Source: Cyanobacteria bacterium CYA
GTDB taxonomy: Bacteria > Planctomycetota > Phycisphaerae > Phycisphaerales > UBA1924
Assembly: GCA_008363215.1 (NCBI GenBank)
Contig: RHKP01000023.1
Span: forward strand, 1 to 42,961
DNA length: 42,961 nucleotides
Direction of reading: 5' to 3'
Made by a program: the position numbers and the translations under genes. Numbering within the stretch: the first letter of the stretch is position 1; each line of letters opens with the position of its first letter. A model generated the notes under the pieces. It had not been told where the DNA came from, ran no database searches, and was given only the letters and a program-made list of their open reading frames with translations. This document shows positions 8,531 through 16,075 of the stretch, piece by piece.

Positions 8531-9184
8531 TCAAGACATCGCCTGCCGGCCTTGAATCGCATCGGCCAGCACGGCCCGGTTGGCGTATTCCAGTTGCCAC
8601 CCGGTTGGCAATCCGCGTGCCAGGCGCGTGACTTGCACTCCGCGGGCCAATAACTTCTCAGCCAGGAAAAGTGCAGTCCCATCGCCCTCCAGCGTCGGAT
8701 TCAAGCCGAGAATGACTTCTCGGACCTTCACACCCTGATTCCGGGTCGGGTCGTCCAATCGGGCCAGGAGGGCGGCGACGGTCAGATCCTCAGGCCCCAC
8801 CCCGTCGAGCGGGCTGATTCGCCCCATCAGCACGTGGTAGATCCCCTGGAACATGCCGGTTTGTTCAAGAGCGATGAGATCCTTGGGCTGTTCGACGACG
8901 AGGATCCGCTCGTGGTCCCGCCGCGGGCCCGCGCAGATCGGGCAGGGGTCCTGTTCGGTCAGGTTGTAGCAGACCGAGCAATGACGCACGGACTTCTTGA
9001 GGTCAGCGATGGCGGCTGCCAGCCCCAGGACGTCCTGCTCTTCCGACTTCAGAAGGTGAAACGCCAGCCGCTCTGCCGAGCGGGCGCCGATCCCCGGGAG
9101 CCGCGACAGCGAGGCGATGAGTCGATCGACGGCCGGTGGGTAGGCCTGGCTTCCAGTACTTGACTTGGGCCGATGAGCAGGCAC
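8531..9184 (-). CDS. recR: Recombination mediator RecR
   Basis: Part of RecFOR, which loads RecA at gaps and ends. 217 aa, near the usual ~200. Seen in order: helix-hairpin-helix (LSRLPGIGARSAERLAFHLL), a four-Cys zinc finger (HCSVCYNLTEQDPCPIC), a Toprim domain (ILVVEQPKDLIALEQTG.F.G.YHVL.G.ISPLDGVGPEDL, then EVILGLNPTLEGD.TALFL) and the C-terminal Walker-like part (VTRLARGLPTGWQLEYAN). The start is GTG at 9184; the next in-frame start would cut conserved residues. A -24/-12 type promoter lies only about 25 bp upstream. No dnaX or YbaB/EbfC gene is beside it, unlike in many bacteria. Confidence 0.95.
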   Translation of the reverse strand: MPAHRPKSSTGSQAYPPAVDRLIASLSRLPGIGARSAERLAFHLLKSEEQDVLGLAAAIADLKKSVRHCSVCYNLTEQDPCPICAGPRRDHERILVVEQPKDLIALEQTGMFQGIYHVLMGRISPLDGVGPEDLTVAALLARLDDPTRNQGVKVREVILGLNPTLEGDGTALFLAEKLLARGVQVTRLARGLPTGWQLEYANRAVLADAIQGRQAMS

Positions 9185-9207
9185 ATGCGATGGTAGTCTG
9201 GCTATCC

Positions 9208-9223
9208 TGCAATCATCATGCCA
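9208..9223 (-). promoter_or_regulatory. Sigma-54 type (-24/-12) promoter upstream of recR
   Basis: On the minus strand the sequence TGGCATGATGATTGCA fits the sigma-54 consensus TGGCACG-N4-TTGCW with one mismatch (T for C at the sixth base) and the exact GG-to-GC spacing. The start of transcription would fall near 9197, about 13 bases before the recR GTG. rpoN is encoded 1.7 kb away. No activator site was identified. Confidence 0.5.
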
Positions 9224-9710
9224 CTTTGGGTCAAGGTTTCCCCGGCGGAGCGAGGCGGTTCACCAGGCTGGGCCAAGACTGCTTCGTACGCGCGCGATTG
9301 GGTGCCGGGTGCCTGTGCATAACCGCGAATCCAGCCGCGGCAGGCGCATATTCCAAACGACCGATAACTCGACACACACTCCCTTTTTCGGGTAGCGTTG
9401 GGAATGTGTGTGCATGAATGTGCGAGTTCGCGCAAGTTCTTGCGCAGACAGATCAAATCGTGGTTTCCCCGGGCGTTGGAATCGGGTAACTTCATGGTCC
9501 GCCCGCTCGGAGGTGAGAGAGGAGCGTGGCTCGCCGACGAGCCGCGGACCGAGGGGGCGCAGCACCGCCGTCGTGTACCCGCTGGAGGAGACCGATCGTC
9601 CCGGTGCTGTGTTTTTTGCGCTGCGCGCCCATGCACGGCAGGGGCCCGGCAACCTGCCCAACCCGCAACCCGGCAGCCGATGATCCTCGCAACTGCGGGA
9701 GGGCATCTGC
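9224..9710. other. Gap of about 490 bp without a supported gene
   Basis: Open frames exist on both strands but none has a ribosome site, family signature or codon bias I trust. The one structured element is a dyad GCGCAAG-TT-CTTGCGC at 9430-9445 (7-bp arms), of a size that would suit an operator. The last 50 bases contain GGGAGGG, the ribosome site of the glycosyltransferase gene. An RNA gene is possible but no known RNA motif was recognised. Confidence 0.4.
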
Positions 9711-11063
9711 ATGCGCGTGTTGTTCTTTACCCATCCGGGAACCAACTCCCGCGACATCTTCCTGGACCTGGCCCTGGGCTTTGAGAAGGCTGGGTACGAG
9801 GTCATTCGCTGGGAGTTGGAGCCCTGGGTGGGGCTGTATAAGGCCGGGGGCGAGCAGCAGCGCGCAGTCATCCAGCAGGCGACCGCGCTGCTGGCGCGGT
9901 TCATCAAGGCCAACCGCATCGATCTCTCAGTGGGCATGTGGGCCAACGGGCTGACTTCGGTGGCACATGCGTTCCGCGACGGGCAACCGGCCTCGTTCTT
10001 CGAGGTCATCGGTCACCCGCACCTGATGTTCTGGCTCGATGCGCCGCATTGGGCGGGCGGCGGCGGGGCGCACGAACTGTTCGGCTCGCCGCTGCTGCGC
10101 GGCGGGCGCATCCGGCACTACGTCAACAACCCCGGCATTGCCCGCGAGATGACCAGCCTGCTCGGCTTCGGGCCGACCATCGGGCGGCGCTACGGCGTGA
10201 ACGAGGATGTGTTCCGTCGGTACGACGAGGCGCGGCGCTTCGATCTGGTGTTCGGCACCGGACCGGGCGACGGCAAACCAAGTGAGTTGATGCTGCGCGA
10301 ACTCGAGTCCGAGCAGCCCGATGTCGACGGCATCCGACGGGAGCGCGGCGAGCGTGTGAAGAGAAAACTCGAGGAACACGCGAGATCGTTTGCGGGCGCG
10401 GGCGCCGATTCGATGATTGAGTTGTTCCGGGCCCTGCTCGAGCGCCGACTGGCGCGCGTGGGCGTGCCGATGCTTGATGACCTGGAAGCGCTCGAGAAGG
10501 CCGGGCACGCCGAGGGTGGGCGGGTGCTTCGGTCGAACCCCAGGGCGCTCGTGGTGGCGTTTGCGCATCTGCGTTCGATCGAGGCGTGGCGACGGGCATT
10601 CACCATCACGTATCTGTCGAGATACTACAACTGCGCCGTGTTCGGGCCGGCGTCACTGGAGCACTGGCCGTGCCGTGCGACCATGCTCGGCGAGGTGAGG
10701 TATCACGACATGGCGCGAGCGTACTCCAGCGGGCTGATCGGACTCAACGCGATGCGTTGGCAGGATGACGTGGGGCTGAATCTCAAGCCTTACGAGATCA
10801 CGGGCTCGGGGGCGTGCCTGCTGTGCGATCGGCGCACGGGTTTCAGCGGTGTATTTGAAGAAGGCGTCGAGGCGGTGGGGTTTGCCGATCCGGGCGAGGC
10901 GCGGCGGCAGGCGGGGGACCTGATCGCCGACCCGGCGCGGGCGCGGCGCATCGCCGAGGCCGGGCAGGCTCGCACGCTGCGAGATCACACGTGGACCGCG
11001 GCGGCGCGGGAGTTGGTGCCCTTCGCGCTTGAGGGACAGGAACCGGCCCGGCAGGCGGCGTGA
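9711..11063 (+). CDS. CgeB-like GT-B family glycosyltransferase
   Basis: 450-aa protein, probably a cytosolic glycosyltransferase with the two-domain GT-B fold. The N-terminus MRVLFFTHPGTNSRDIFLDLALGFEKAGYEV is a Rossmann start. The C-terminal third carries the CgeB-like signature: GLNLKPYEITGSGACLLCDRRTGFSGVFEEGVEAVGF then AGDLIADPARARRIAEAGQARTLRDHTW, the nucleotide-sugar side of the fold. CgeB-like and related proteins glycosylate surface proteins or spore coats. Here it may modify flagellin or an envelope protein, given the Maf/Neu operon elsewhere in the window, but there is no direct link. ATG at 9711 with GGGAGGG nine bases upstream. Substrate unknown. Confidence 0.75.
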   Translation: MRVLFFTHPGTNSRDIFLDLALGFEKAGYEVIRWELEPWVGLYKAGGEQQRAVIQQATALLARFIKANRIDLSVGMWANGLTSVAHAFRDGQPASFFEVIGHPHLMFWLDAPHWAGGGGAHELFGSPLLRGGRIRHYVNNPGIAREMTSLLGFGPTIGRRYGVNEDVFRRYDEARRFDLVFGTGPGDGKPSELMLRELESEQPDVDGIRRERGERVKRKLEEHARSFAGAGADSMIELFRALLERRLARVGVPMLDDLEALEKAGHAEGGRVLRSNPRALVVAFAHLRSIEAWRRAFTITYLSRYYNCAVFGPASLEHWPCRATMLGEVRYHDMARAYSSGLIGLNAMRWQDDVGLNLKPYEITGSGACLLCDRRTGFSGVFEEGVEAVGFADPGEARRQAGDLIADPARARRIAEAGQARTLRDHTWTAAARELVPFALEGQEPARQAA

Positions 11064-11282
11064 ACGCGGCCGGTGCACGGGCTGTGTGACGGCGCGCTGT
11101 GAAGAGGGCACAAATCGAATCTCGGGAATGCACGGATGCCGGAGACCTGACCGCCTGCGGGCACGTCTCCGGGCCAGATTCCAGGGAACTCACAAGCACC
11201 CGGCACTGGCGACCCGGACTTGTGTTCGAGGACTCACAAAGGGCCGGCGTTCAACCTCGCGCCAGACTGGGCCGAACTCGTA

Positions 11283-12086
11283 TCACGGGCAACCGGCGCT
11301 GAAAGCGGCGAGGAAGGTCTGAACATCGAAGAAGTTGAACTGGTCGTCGTCGACGAAGTCGGCCTGTTGATCGCCGGCGGAGAAGGCGCCCAGGAAACCC
11401 TGAACGTCGAAGAAGTCGAGGTTGCCGTCGCCGTTCCAGTCGGCCGGACAGTCTTCCGGGGCCGGGCCTGAAGCGTTGACGATGAGCGTGCCCGAGATGG
11501 ACATGGTCACCCCGGTCTGGACTTCGCCCGAGCCGCTGAACTCGATGCTGCCGGAGAGCGTGACGGTGTCGCCACTGACGCCGACCGAGCCGGCAAAGTC
11601 AGTCTCGAAGGGGCTGAAGTCGGCGAGGTTGAAGGTTTCATTGATCGAGCCGACGAAGAGGATGTTGCCCGTGGCGGTGCCGGTGCCGGCCAGGTCGGTG
11701 AGGATGGCGGGGAAGTAGAAAGTGGAGTCGAGGGCGACGCCGACGGGACCGGCGGGATCTTCACTGCCGTAGTTGGCGGTGGCGCCGGTCACGTCGGTCG
11801 ACACGCTGCCGAAGAACCCGTAGTCAAAGTCGAGGTCGAGAGTTTGCGTGACGACGATGGCAAAGTTGTGCAAGGTGATGGCGGTGGGGTTGCCGTAACT
11901 GTCCAGTTCGATGGTGATCTGACCGGTGACGGGGGAGGAGTCGGAATCAGAGTCCGAGCCGACGGGCGTGTCGAGCGTGGCCGACACGCTGATCGAACTA
12001 CCGGCGGTCAGATTCAGGGTGGTGGCTTGCGCCCAGGCCAGGGAAGGTGAGCCGACCAGAGCGATCAGGAAAAGTGCGCGAAGCAT
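11283..12086 (-). CDS. Secreted protein with tandem dockerin-like C-terminal tail
   Basis: 267 aa. Signal peptide MLRALFLIALVGSPSLAWAQ, then a Ser/Thr/Gly-rich beta-type body of ~190 residues resembling planctomycete exported proteins of unknown role, including an acidic SDSDSDSS run. The tail has two 22-25 residue calcium-loop repeats, CPADWNGDGNLDFFDVQGFLGAFSAG and then DFVDDDQFNFFDVQTFLAAFSAGCP, which is the GC-type dockerin tail of Phycisphaerae. The tail most likely anchors or sorts the protein outside the cell; unlike cellulosomal dockerins, no partner cohesin is known to me. The second loop lacks the NGDG of the first (DDDQ). It stands alone between the glycosyltransferase and lexA, with about 200 bp on either side that show nothing clear. 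Confidence 0.85.
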   Translation of the reverse strand: MLRALFLIALVGSPSLAWAQATTLNLTAGSSISVSATLDTPVGSDSDSDSSPVTGQITIELDSYGNPTAITLHNFAIVVTQTLDLDFDYGFFGSVSTDVTGATANYGSEDPAGPVGVALDSTFYFPAILTDLAGTGTATGNILFVGSINETFNLADFSPFETDFAGSVGVSGDTVTLSGSIEFSGSGEVQTGVTMSISGTLIVNASGPAPEDCPADWNGDGNLDFFDVQGFLGAFSAGDQQADFVDDDQFNFFDVQTFLAAFSAGCP

Positions 12087-12260
12087 GGAGCCCTCTCTCT
12101 CGTGGTGTTGTCCATGAACGACGGACCAGCAGCATACCCGCCCGTGGGGCCTTGGCGCAACGGAATTCCGCCGAGGCGTGGGTCGGGCTCGACAGCGTGC
12201 CCGCTTTCCGGCGGGAAGGGGCCGGGGTGTCGGGCGAATGATTCAGACCCGAAGGTCCGA

Positions 12261-12875
12261 TCAGTAGCGACGGATCACACCCTTGACGATGCCCTGCACC
12301 TGGCAGAACTTGACCCGAATGGGCTCGAAGTCGGGGTTAGCCGGCTGGAGGCGGATGTGGTCGCTCTCTTTGAAGAAGGTCTTGAGCGTGGTGCTCCCGT
12401 CTTCGAGCAGTGCGACGACGCGGTCGCCGTTGCGGGCGACCTGGGCGCGCTCGAGCAGGACGTAGTCGCCGTCGAGGATGCCTTCATCGCGCATCGAGTC
12501 GCCTTCGACCTTGAGGGCAAAGGTGGAGCCTGGGCGGTCTTCGGCGGTGCCGAGCAGGTCGATCAGGTCGATCTCTTCTTCCTGGGCGACCTTCTCGATG
12601 GGATAGCCTGCGGCGATGCGGCCGACGAGGGGGAAGCGCAAGGGGCGTGCTTCGTCCGGAACGGCGATGCCGTCAGCGATCGACAAAGAGCGAGCCTTGT
12701 TGGGTTCGCGGACCAGAGCGCCCTTCTTGATGAGGGCTTCGACATGCTCGAAGACCGTCACCTTGCTGACGCCGATTTCGTCGGCCAATTCCTGCATGGT
12801 CGGGGAATAGCCGCGTCGAACCCGCCAGTCGCGGATGAGTTGGAGGATTCTGAGTTGTTTGGGGGTGAGATTCAT
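12261..12875 (-). CDS. lexA: LexA SOS repressor
   Basis: Repressor of the SOS response; cleaves itself when RecA is activated by DNA damage. 204 aa. N-terminal winged helix (LTPKQLRILQLIRDWRVRRGYSPTMQELADEIGVSKVTVFEHVEALIKKGALVR). Cleavage site Ala-Gly in RIAAGYP; catalytic Ser in GDSMRDEGI and Lys in TTLKTFF, all in the right order. ATG at 12875 with AAAGGA upstream. The recognition helix (SKVTVFEHV) differs from that of Escherichia coli LexA, so the operator may differ too; a 19-bp palindrome at 13221-13239 is a candidate. The gene overlaps an upstream open frame that has the better ribosome site. Confidence 0.95.
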   Translation of the reverse strand: MNLTPKQLRILQLIRDWRVRRGYSPTMQELADEIGVSKVTVFEHVEALIKKGALVREPNKARSLSIADGIAVPDEARPLRFPLVGRIAAGYPIEKVAQEEEIDLIDLLGTAEDRPGSTFALKVEGDSMRDEGILDGDYVLLERAQVARNGDRVVALLEDGSTTLKTFFKESDHIRLQPANPDFEPIRVKFCQVQGIVKGVIRRY

Positions 12876-13197
12876 GGTCGATGTCCTTTCGAACCGGTGA
12901 TGCGTGGCTCAGCGGTGCGTGAGCGGATACAAACCTGCGGGTGATGGATCCGGCGCGGATGCGGCAGAGCACGCGACCGAGCCGGGCCTGCTGATCGTCG
13001 AGCAGGCGGGCCAGCACCACAAGGCGCCCGATCTGCTCGACTTGGTCTTCAAACGTCGGTGACGGATGGATGGGCTGATCGGTGGCCGCGAGCGTTGAGC
13101 ACGGGCGAGGGTGGCGCGCGCAAAGCCGACCGTGTTGACCTGCGAACTCGCGCACATAGGACCCACCCGGACCAAGCCTCAAGATTGGCGTGCTCAT
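12673..13197 (-). CDS. Hypothetical ORF upstream of and overlapping lexA
   Basis: An open frame begins with ATG at 13197 behind a strong ribosome site (AGGAAGGA, 4 bases before ATG), downstream of a good -10 and a palindrome. It shows plausible codon use for about 100 codons (FEDQVEQIGRLVVLARLLDDQQARLGRVLCRIR reads like a helical segment), then runs without a stop into lexA in another frame and ends at 12673. Only the part before 12875 can be trusted as coding. It may be a real short protein whose 3' end has shifted frame, or a leader frame whose translation affects lexA. No family is recognised. Confidence 0.35.
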   Translation of the reverse strand: MSTPILRLGPGGSYVREFAGQHGRLCARHPRPCSTLAATDQPIHPSPTFEDQVEQIGRLVVLARLLDDQQARLGRVLCRIRAGSITRRFVSAHAPLSHASPVRKDIDHESHPQTTQNPPTHPRLAGSTRLFPDHAGIGRRNRRQQGDGLRACRSPHQEGRSGPRTQQGSLFVDR

Positions 13198-13220
13198 GTC
13201 GTCCTTCCTGGACTTGCCTG

Positions 13221-13239
13221 ACGCGAACTCCGTTCGCGT
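13221..13239. promoter_or_regulatory. 19-bp palindrome, candidate LexA operator
   Basis: ACGCGAAC-TCC-GTTCGCGT has perfect 8-bp arms around a 3-base centre. The core GAAC-N3-GTTC resembles the GAAC-N4-GTTC SOS box of Gram-positive bacteria but is one base shorter. It lies just downstream of a -10 element on the minus strand, at about +12 to +30 of the transcript leading to lexA, a place where a repressor would block transcription. Binding by LexA is inference. Confidence 0.45.
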
Positions 13240-13256
13240 GCCGATCGAACCGCCTC

Positions 13257-13285
13257 AGTATACCACGTCCCTACCAAACATCGAA
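13257..13285 (-). promoter_or_regulatory. Promoter of the lexA transcript
   Basis: On the minus strand an extended -10, TGG-TATACT (TATACT at 13257-13262), is five of six to consensus. The -35 at 17-bp spacing is weak (TTCGAT, 13280-13285), as expected of an extended -10 promoter. Transcription would start near 13250, just before the palindrome. No other promoter was seen between here and lexA. Confidence 0.45.
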
Positions 13286-13427
13286 TCGAATGAGCAGTTT
13301 CCTTCAACAATTCGTTTGGGACACGATAGCCAAGCGCCGCCCAATCGGCAAATTCCCCTACTCCACAATAGTGTGTGCGGTCTGGGTGCGAACCCCCGGG
13401 TCTGGGCCGGCAGAGTCAGAGCATGTG

Positions 13428-14600
13428 TCATTTTCCACAGGCAGCCTGGAACAGCCCACCCACGCGCTCGATGCGTCGCGTGAGTTCGAGCACGGTGAGT
13501 TCCGTGCGGAGGGCGGCAGGCTCCAGCCCGAGCCGGGTGCTGATCTGGTCGGCCGACGCGGGCTCAGTCAGCAGGGCCACGATGCGTTGCTGGAGAGGTG
13601 AAAGCCCAACGGGCGCGGGTGGATCGGCGTGGAAGAGCCCTTGTGGGCTTGGCGCAAATCGTGCCTCGTGGGTGCCCTGGAAGTGGTGGCGTGCGGCGTT
13701 TTCGAGGGTGTGGATGACGTCACCCGGCTCGATCACCGGCGCTGCCCCGCCGTCGCGGATCAGTTCGAGCGCGCCCCGGCTGGCCTGTGAATCGACGCGA
13801 CCGGGAAGGGCCATGACCTCACGACCCTGCTCTTCGGCGGCGATGCGGGCGGTGATGAGCGCACCGGACCTGGCGCCCGCCTCGATGAGCAGCACGCCCA
13901 GGGAGAGTCCGGAGATGATGCGGTTGCGCCCTGGGAAGTTTTCGGCTACGGCGGGGGTCTCGATGGGCAGTTCGGAGATGACGGCGCCGCGGTCGTCGGC
14001 CACGATCTGTTCGAAAAGGTCGACGTTTTCGGGCGGGTAGGTGTGAGCCAGCCCGCAGCCCATGACCACGATGGTGCGGCCACCGGCGTCGAGGGCGCCG
14101 CGGTGGGCGCTGGTGTCGATGCCGCGTGCTCCGCCGGAGACAACGGTCAGCCCGGCGCGGGCGAGGGCCCCGGCAAAGCGGGCGCTCTGCTCGAGTCCAT
14201 AGAGCGTGCAGACGCGCGAGCCGACGATGCCGACGGGGTAGCGGTCGTCGCTGTCTGCGGATAGCCGCCCGCGGCAGAAGAGGACGAGCGGGGCGTCTTC
14301 GAGTTCGGCCAGCAGAGGGGGATAATCGGCGCCGCCGCGTGCGATGATGGTGGCGCCGAGACGGGCGGCCGATTCGCGCTGGCGGTCTGCCAGATCGCGC
14401 GAGGCGGCCAGCCCGGCCGCGATGCGCGGGGCCAGGACCGAGCCGATGCCCTGGATGCGCTGCAAGGCGGCGGGCGAGGCGGAGAACAGATCGGCCGGAG
14501 ACCCGAAGGCCTCGATGCAGCGGGCGGCGCGGACCGGTCCCAGGCCGGGCGTCAGCGCGATGCGAAGCATGCACACGGCATGGTCATCGAGCGGGGGCAT
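13428..14600 (-). CDS. dprA: DNA processing protein DprA
   Basis: Binds incoming single-stranded DNA and loads RecA during transformation; present in many bacteria that are not known to be competent. 390 aa. N-terminal helix-hairpin/SAM-like part (LRIALTPGLGPVRAARCIEAFGS), a central Rossmann domain with VGIVGSRVCTLYG, VVSGGARGIDTSAHRGAL, TIVVMGCGLAHTYPPEN, ENFPGRNRIISGLSLGVLLIEAGARSGALITA and VMALPGR, and a C-terminal winged helix (LSPLQQRIVALLTEPASADQISTRLGLE). The start at 14600 (MPPLDDHAV) is chosen because it follows the lipoprotein stop by two bases and fits the family; the open frame upstream is spurious. Co-transcribed with the lipoprotein gene. Confidence 0.94.
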   Translation of the reverse strand: MPPLDDHAVCMLRIALTPGLGPVRAARCIEAFGSPADLFSASPAALQRIQGIGSVLAPRIAAGLAASRDLADRQRESAARLGATIIARGGADYPPLLAELEDAPLVLFCRGRLSADSDDRYPVGIVGSRVCTLYGLEQSARFAGALARAGLTVVSGGARGIDTSAHRGALDAGGRTIVVMGCGLAHTYPPENVDLFEQIVADDRGAVISELPIETPAVAENFPGRNRIISGLSLGVLLIEAGARSGALITARIAAEEQGREVMALPGRVDSQASRGALELIRDGGAAPVIEPGDVIHTLENAARHHFQGTHEARFAPSPQGLFHADPPAPVGLSPLQQRIVALLTEPASADQISTRLGLEPAALRTELTVLELTRRIERVGGLFQAACGK

Positions 14601-14602
14601 GG

Positions 14603-15007
14603 TCAGTCGGTCGAGTCGACCTGCCCGGGGAGCGGGCGGTAGGGTGGGAGGTTCTTCCGCTGCGCGAAGTCGATGATGCGGGCGTAGACGCGGATGGGGC
14701 GTGTTTCGACGACGTCGGTCAGAATCTGTTGCTCGACGAGCACCTGGGCATAAAGGGCGCCCGGGTCGGGGCGCTGCAGGGTCAGAAAGACCAGGTCCTC
14801 GTTGAGCCGAGGCTCGGTGCGATCGATCGTGATCTTCCAACCGGGCGTGGGAGCCTGAACGACCAGCAGGTGCCGCCCGCCGGTGGTGGTCTGGGTCACC
14901 GGTGGCCCGACGAAGGCGGCGGTGTCGAGGACGGCCGGGCTGAACCAGCAACCTCCGAGAAGCAGGGCGGCGAGGACGACAGGCAGGGCCACGAGAAATC
15001 GGAGCAT
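14603..15007 (-). CDS. Lipoprotein of unknown function upstream of dprA
   Basis: 134 aa from the ATG at 15007, which has GGAGAG at the right spacing; another ATG two codons earlier (15013) sits directly on that ribosome site. Signal peptide MLRFLVALPVVLAALLLGGC with a lipobox (LGGC), so it should be lipid-anchored. The mature part has no family I know; it contains a Thr-Thr-Gly-Gly stretch and a predicted beta-rich region (HLLVVQAPTPGWKITIDRTE, VFLTLQRPDPG). Its stop is two bases before the dprA start, which indicates one operon. Confidence 0.7.
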   Translation of the reverse strand: MLRFLVALPVVLAALLLGGCWFSPAVLDTAAFVGPPVTQTTTGGRHLLVVQAPTPGWKITIDRTEPRLNEDLVFLTLQRPDPGALYAQVLVEQQILTDVVETRPIRVYARIIDFAQRKNLPPYRPLPGQVDSTD

Positions 15008-15207
15008 CGTCATCTCTCCAGGTCGGCACGATCATACCGCCCTGAGGCACATGCGAACAAACCCCCACAGTCGACAGGCTCCCTGATCTGACCAGGCGTC
15101 CGCGGGCGAGGGCTTTGCCTGGTGCAGGGGTGCAGGTGGTTCATCATGGCATGGGCCTGGATTGCCCCGGCGTCAAGTGCGACGGGGCGTGAGAAGGAGA
15201 TTGCCTC

Positions 15208-16026
15208 ATTGGCACCCCCTGCTTTACCGCGGCCGTGGTTGCGTTTGCGTCCGGGTGTTGCGGGCAGTTGGCGGTGATCAGTTCGATTGACCCGCCTGAG
15301 GGCGTCGCGATCAACTCCATCGGGCTCAACCGGGCCACGCCGGAGGTGTTTCTGCACTTCCACCACAGCGCGCCGGCGCACATATCCACCCGCTCGGGCA
15401 ACCTGCTTCGCACCATTCCAACGCCCAGCGGGGTGGGAGGCAACGACGACGACATCGAGTTTGCCGACTACTCGGTTCGCATCAGCGGCGTAGATGTGCC
15501 GGACAAGTCGACCCTTGCGATCGAGAACCACGACGACCCGCCGCGCATCGTGGCCGCCCACGCAGGCGACGAAGCGTTGATCGTCTCCCGGGCTTTCGAT
15601 GCCGTCGCCATCGGCGCGTGGACGGGTGTCGCGTATCACCACACGCGTCACACGTTCTTCTGCTCAGATTGGTCGGGTGACGTGGTGCAGGAGGTCGACG
15701 CCGACAGTGGGCTGAAGACATTGACGTGGCGGGCTTCGGCCTCTCACAGATGGCCGGCATCGCGTTCGATGACGGCCGCAGGGAGGCGTGGGTATGCCGC
15801 CGGGACGGGACCGACTCTCTCATCGCCGGCCTTGAGCCGTTCACGGGGGGATCTTGTTCTAATGCTGAACTGGAAGAGCCGTACGGGCTGCTCAATTTCT
15901 TTGACGTTCGGCGATTCCTCCTGTGCTTCGGCGCCCAGGATCCGGCGGCGGACCTGAATAACGATGCCGATTTTCTATGTTTTTGACGTGCGGATCTTCC
16001 TGTCGTTGTTCAGCGCCGGCTGTCCC
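15208..16026 (+). pseudogene. Decayed secreted protein gene with dockerin-like tail
   Basis: The pieces line up as one protein read in three frames: a beta-propeller-like part (VAINSIGLNRATPEVFLHFHHS...DIEFADYSVRISG...EALIVSRAFDAVAIGAWTGVAYHH), a shift near 15720 (one base missing) into DVAGFGLSQMAGIAFDDGRREAWVCRR..., then the dockerin tail AELEEPYGLLNFFDVRRFLLCF, and a second shift near 15972 (one extra base) into DVRIFLSLFSAGCP. No normal start is found (an in-frame stop lies at 15190) and no stop follows the final Cys-Pro. Two or more frameshifts, a missing start and a missing stop mean the gene is decayed, unless the sequence has errors. Confidence 0.7.
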
Positions 16027-16075
16027 AAGGGACCGGCGGACGTCCGGCGGCCCGGTCCCATAGGCTTGCCGGGTG

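Noticed and set aside
9408..9683. 91-aa frame in the gap before the glycosyltransferase
   Set aside because: Arg/Gly/Pro/Ser-rich, no ribosome site and no motif; typical of a non-coding GC-rich stretch.
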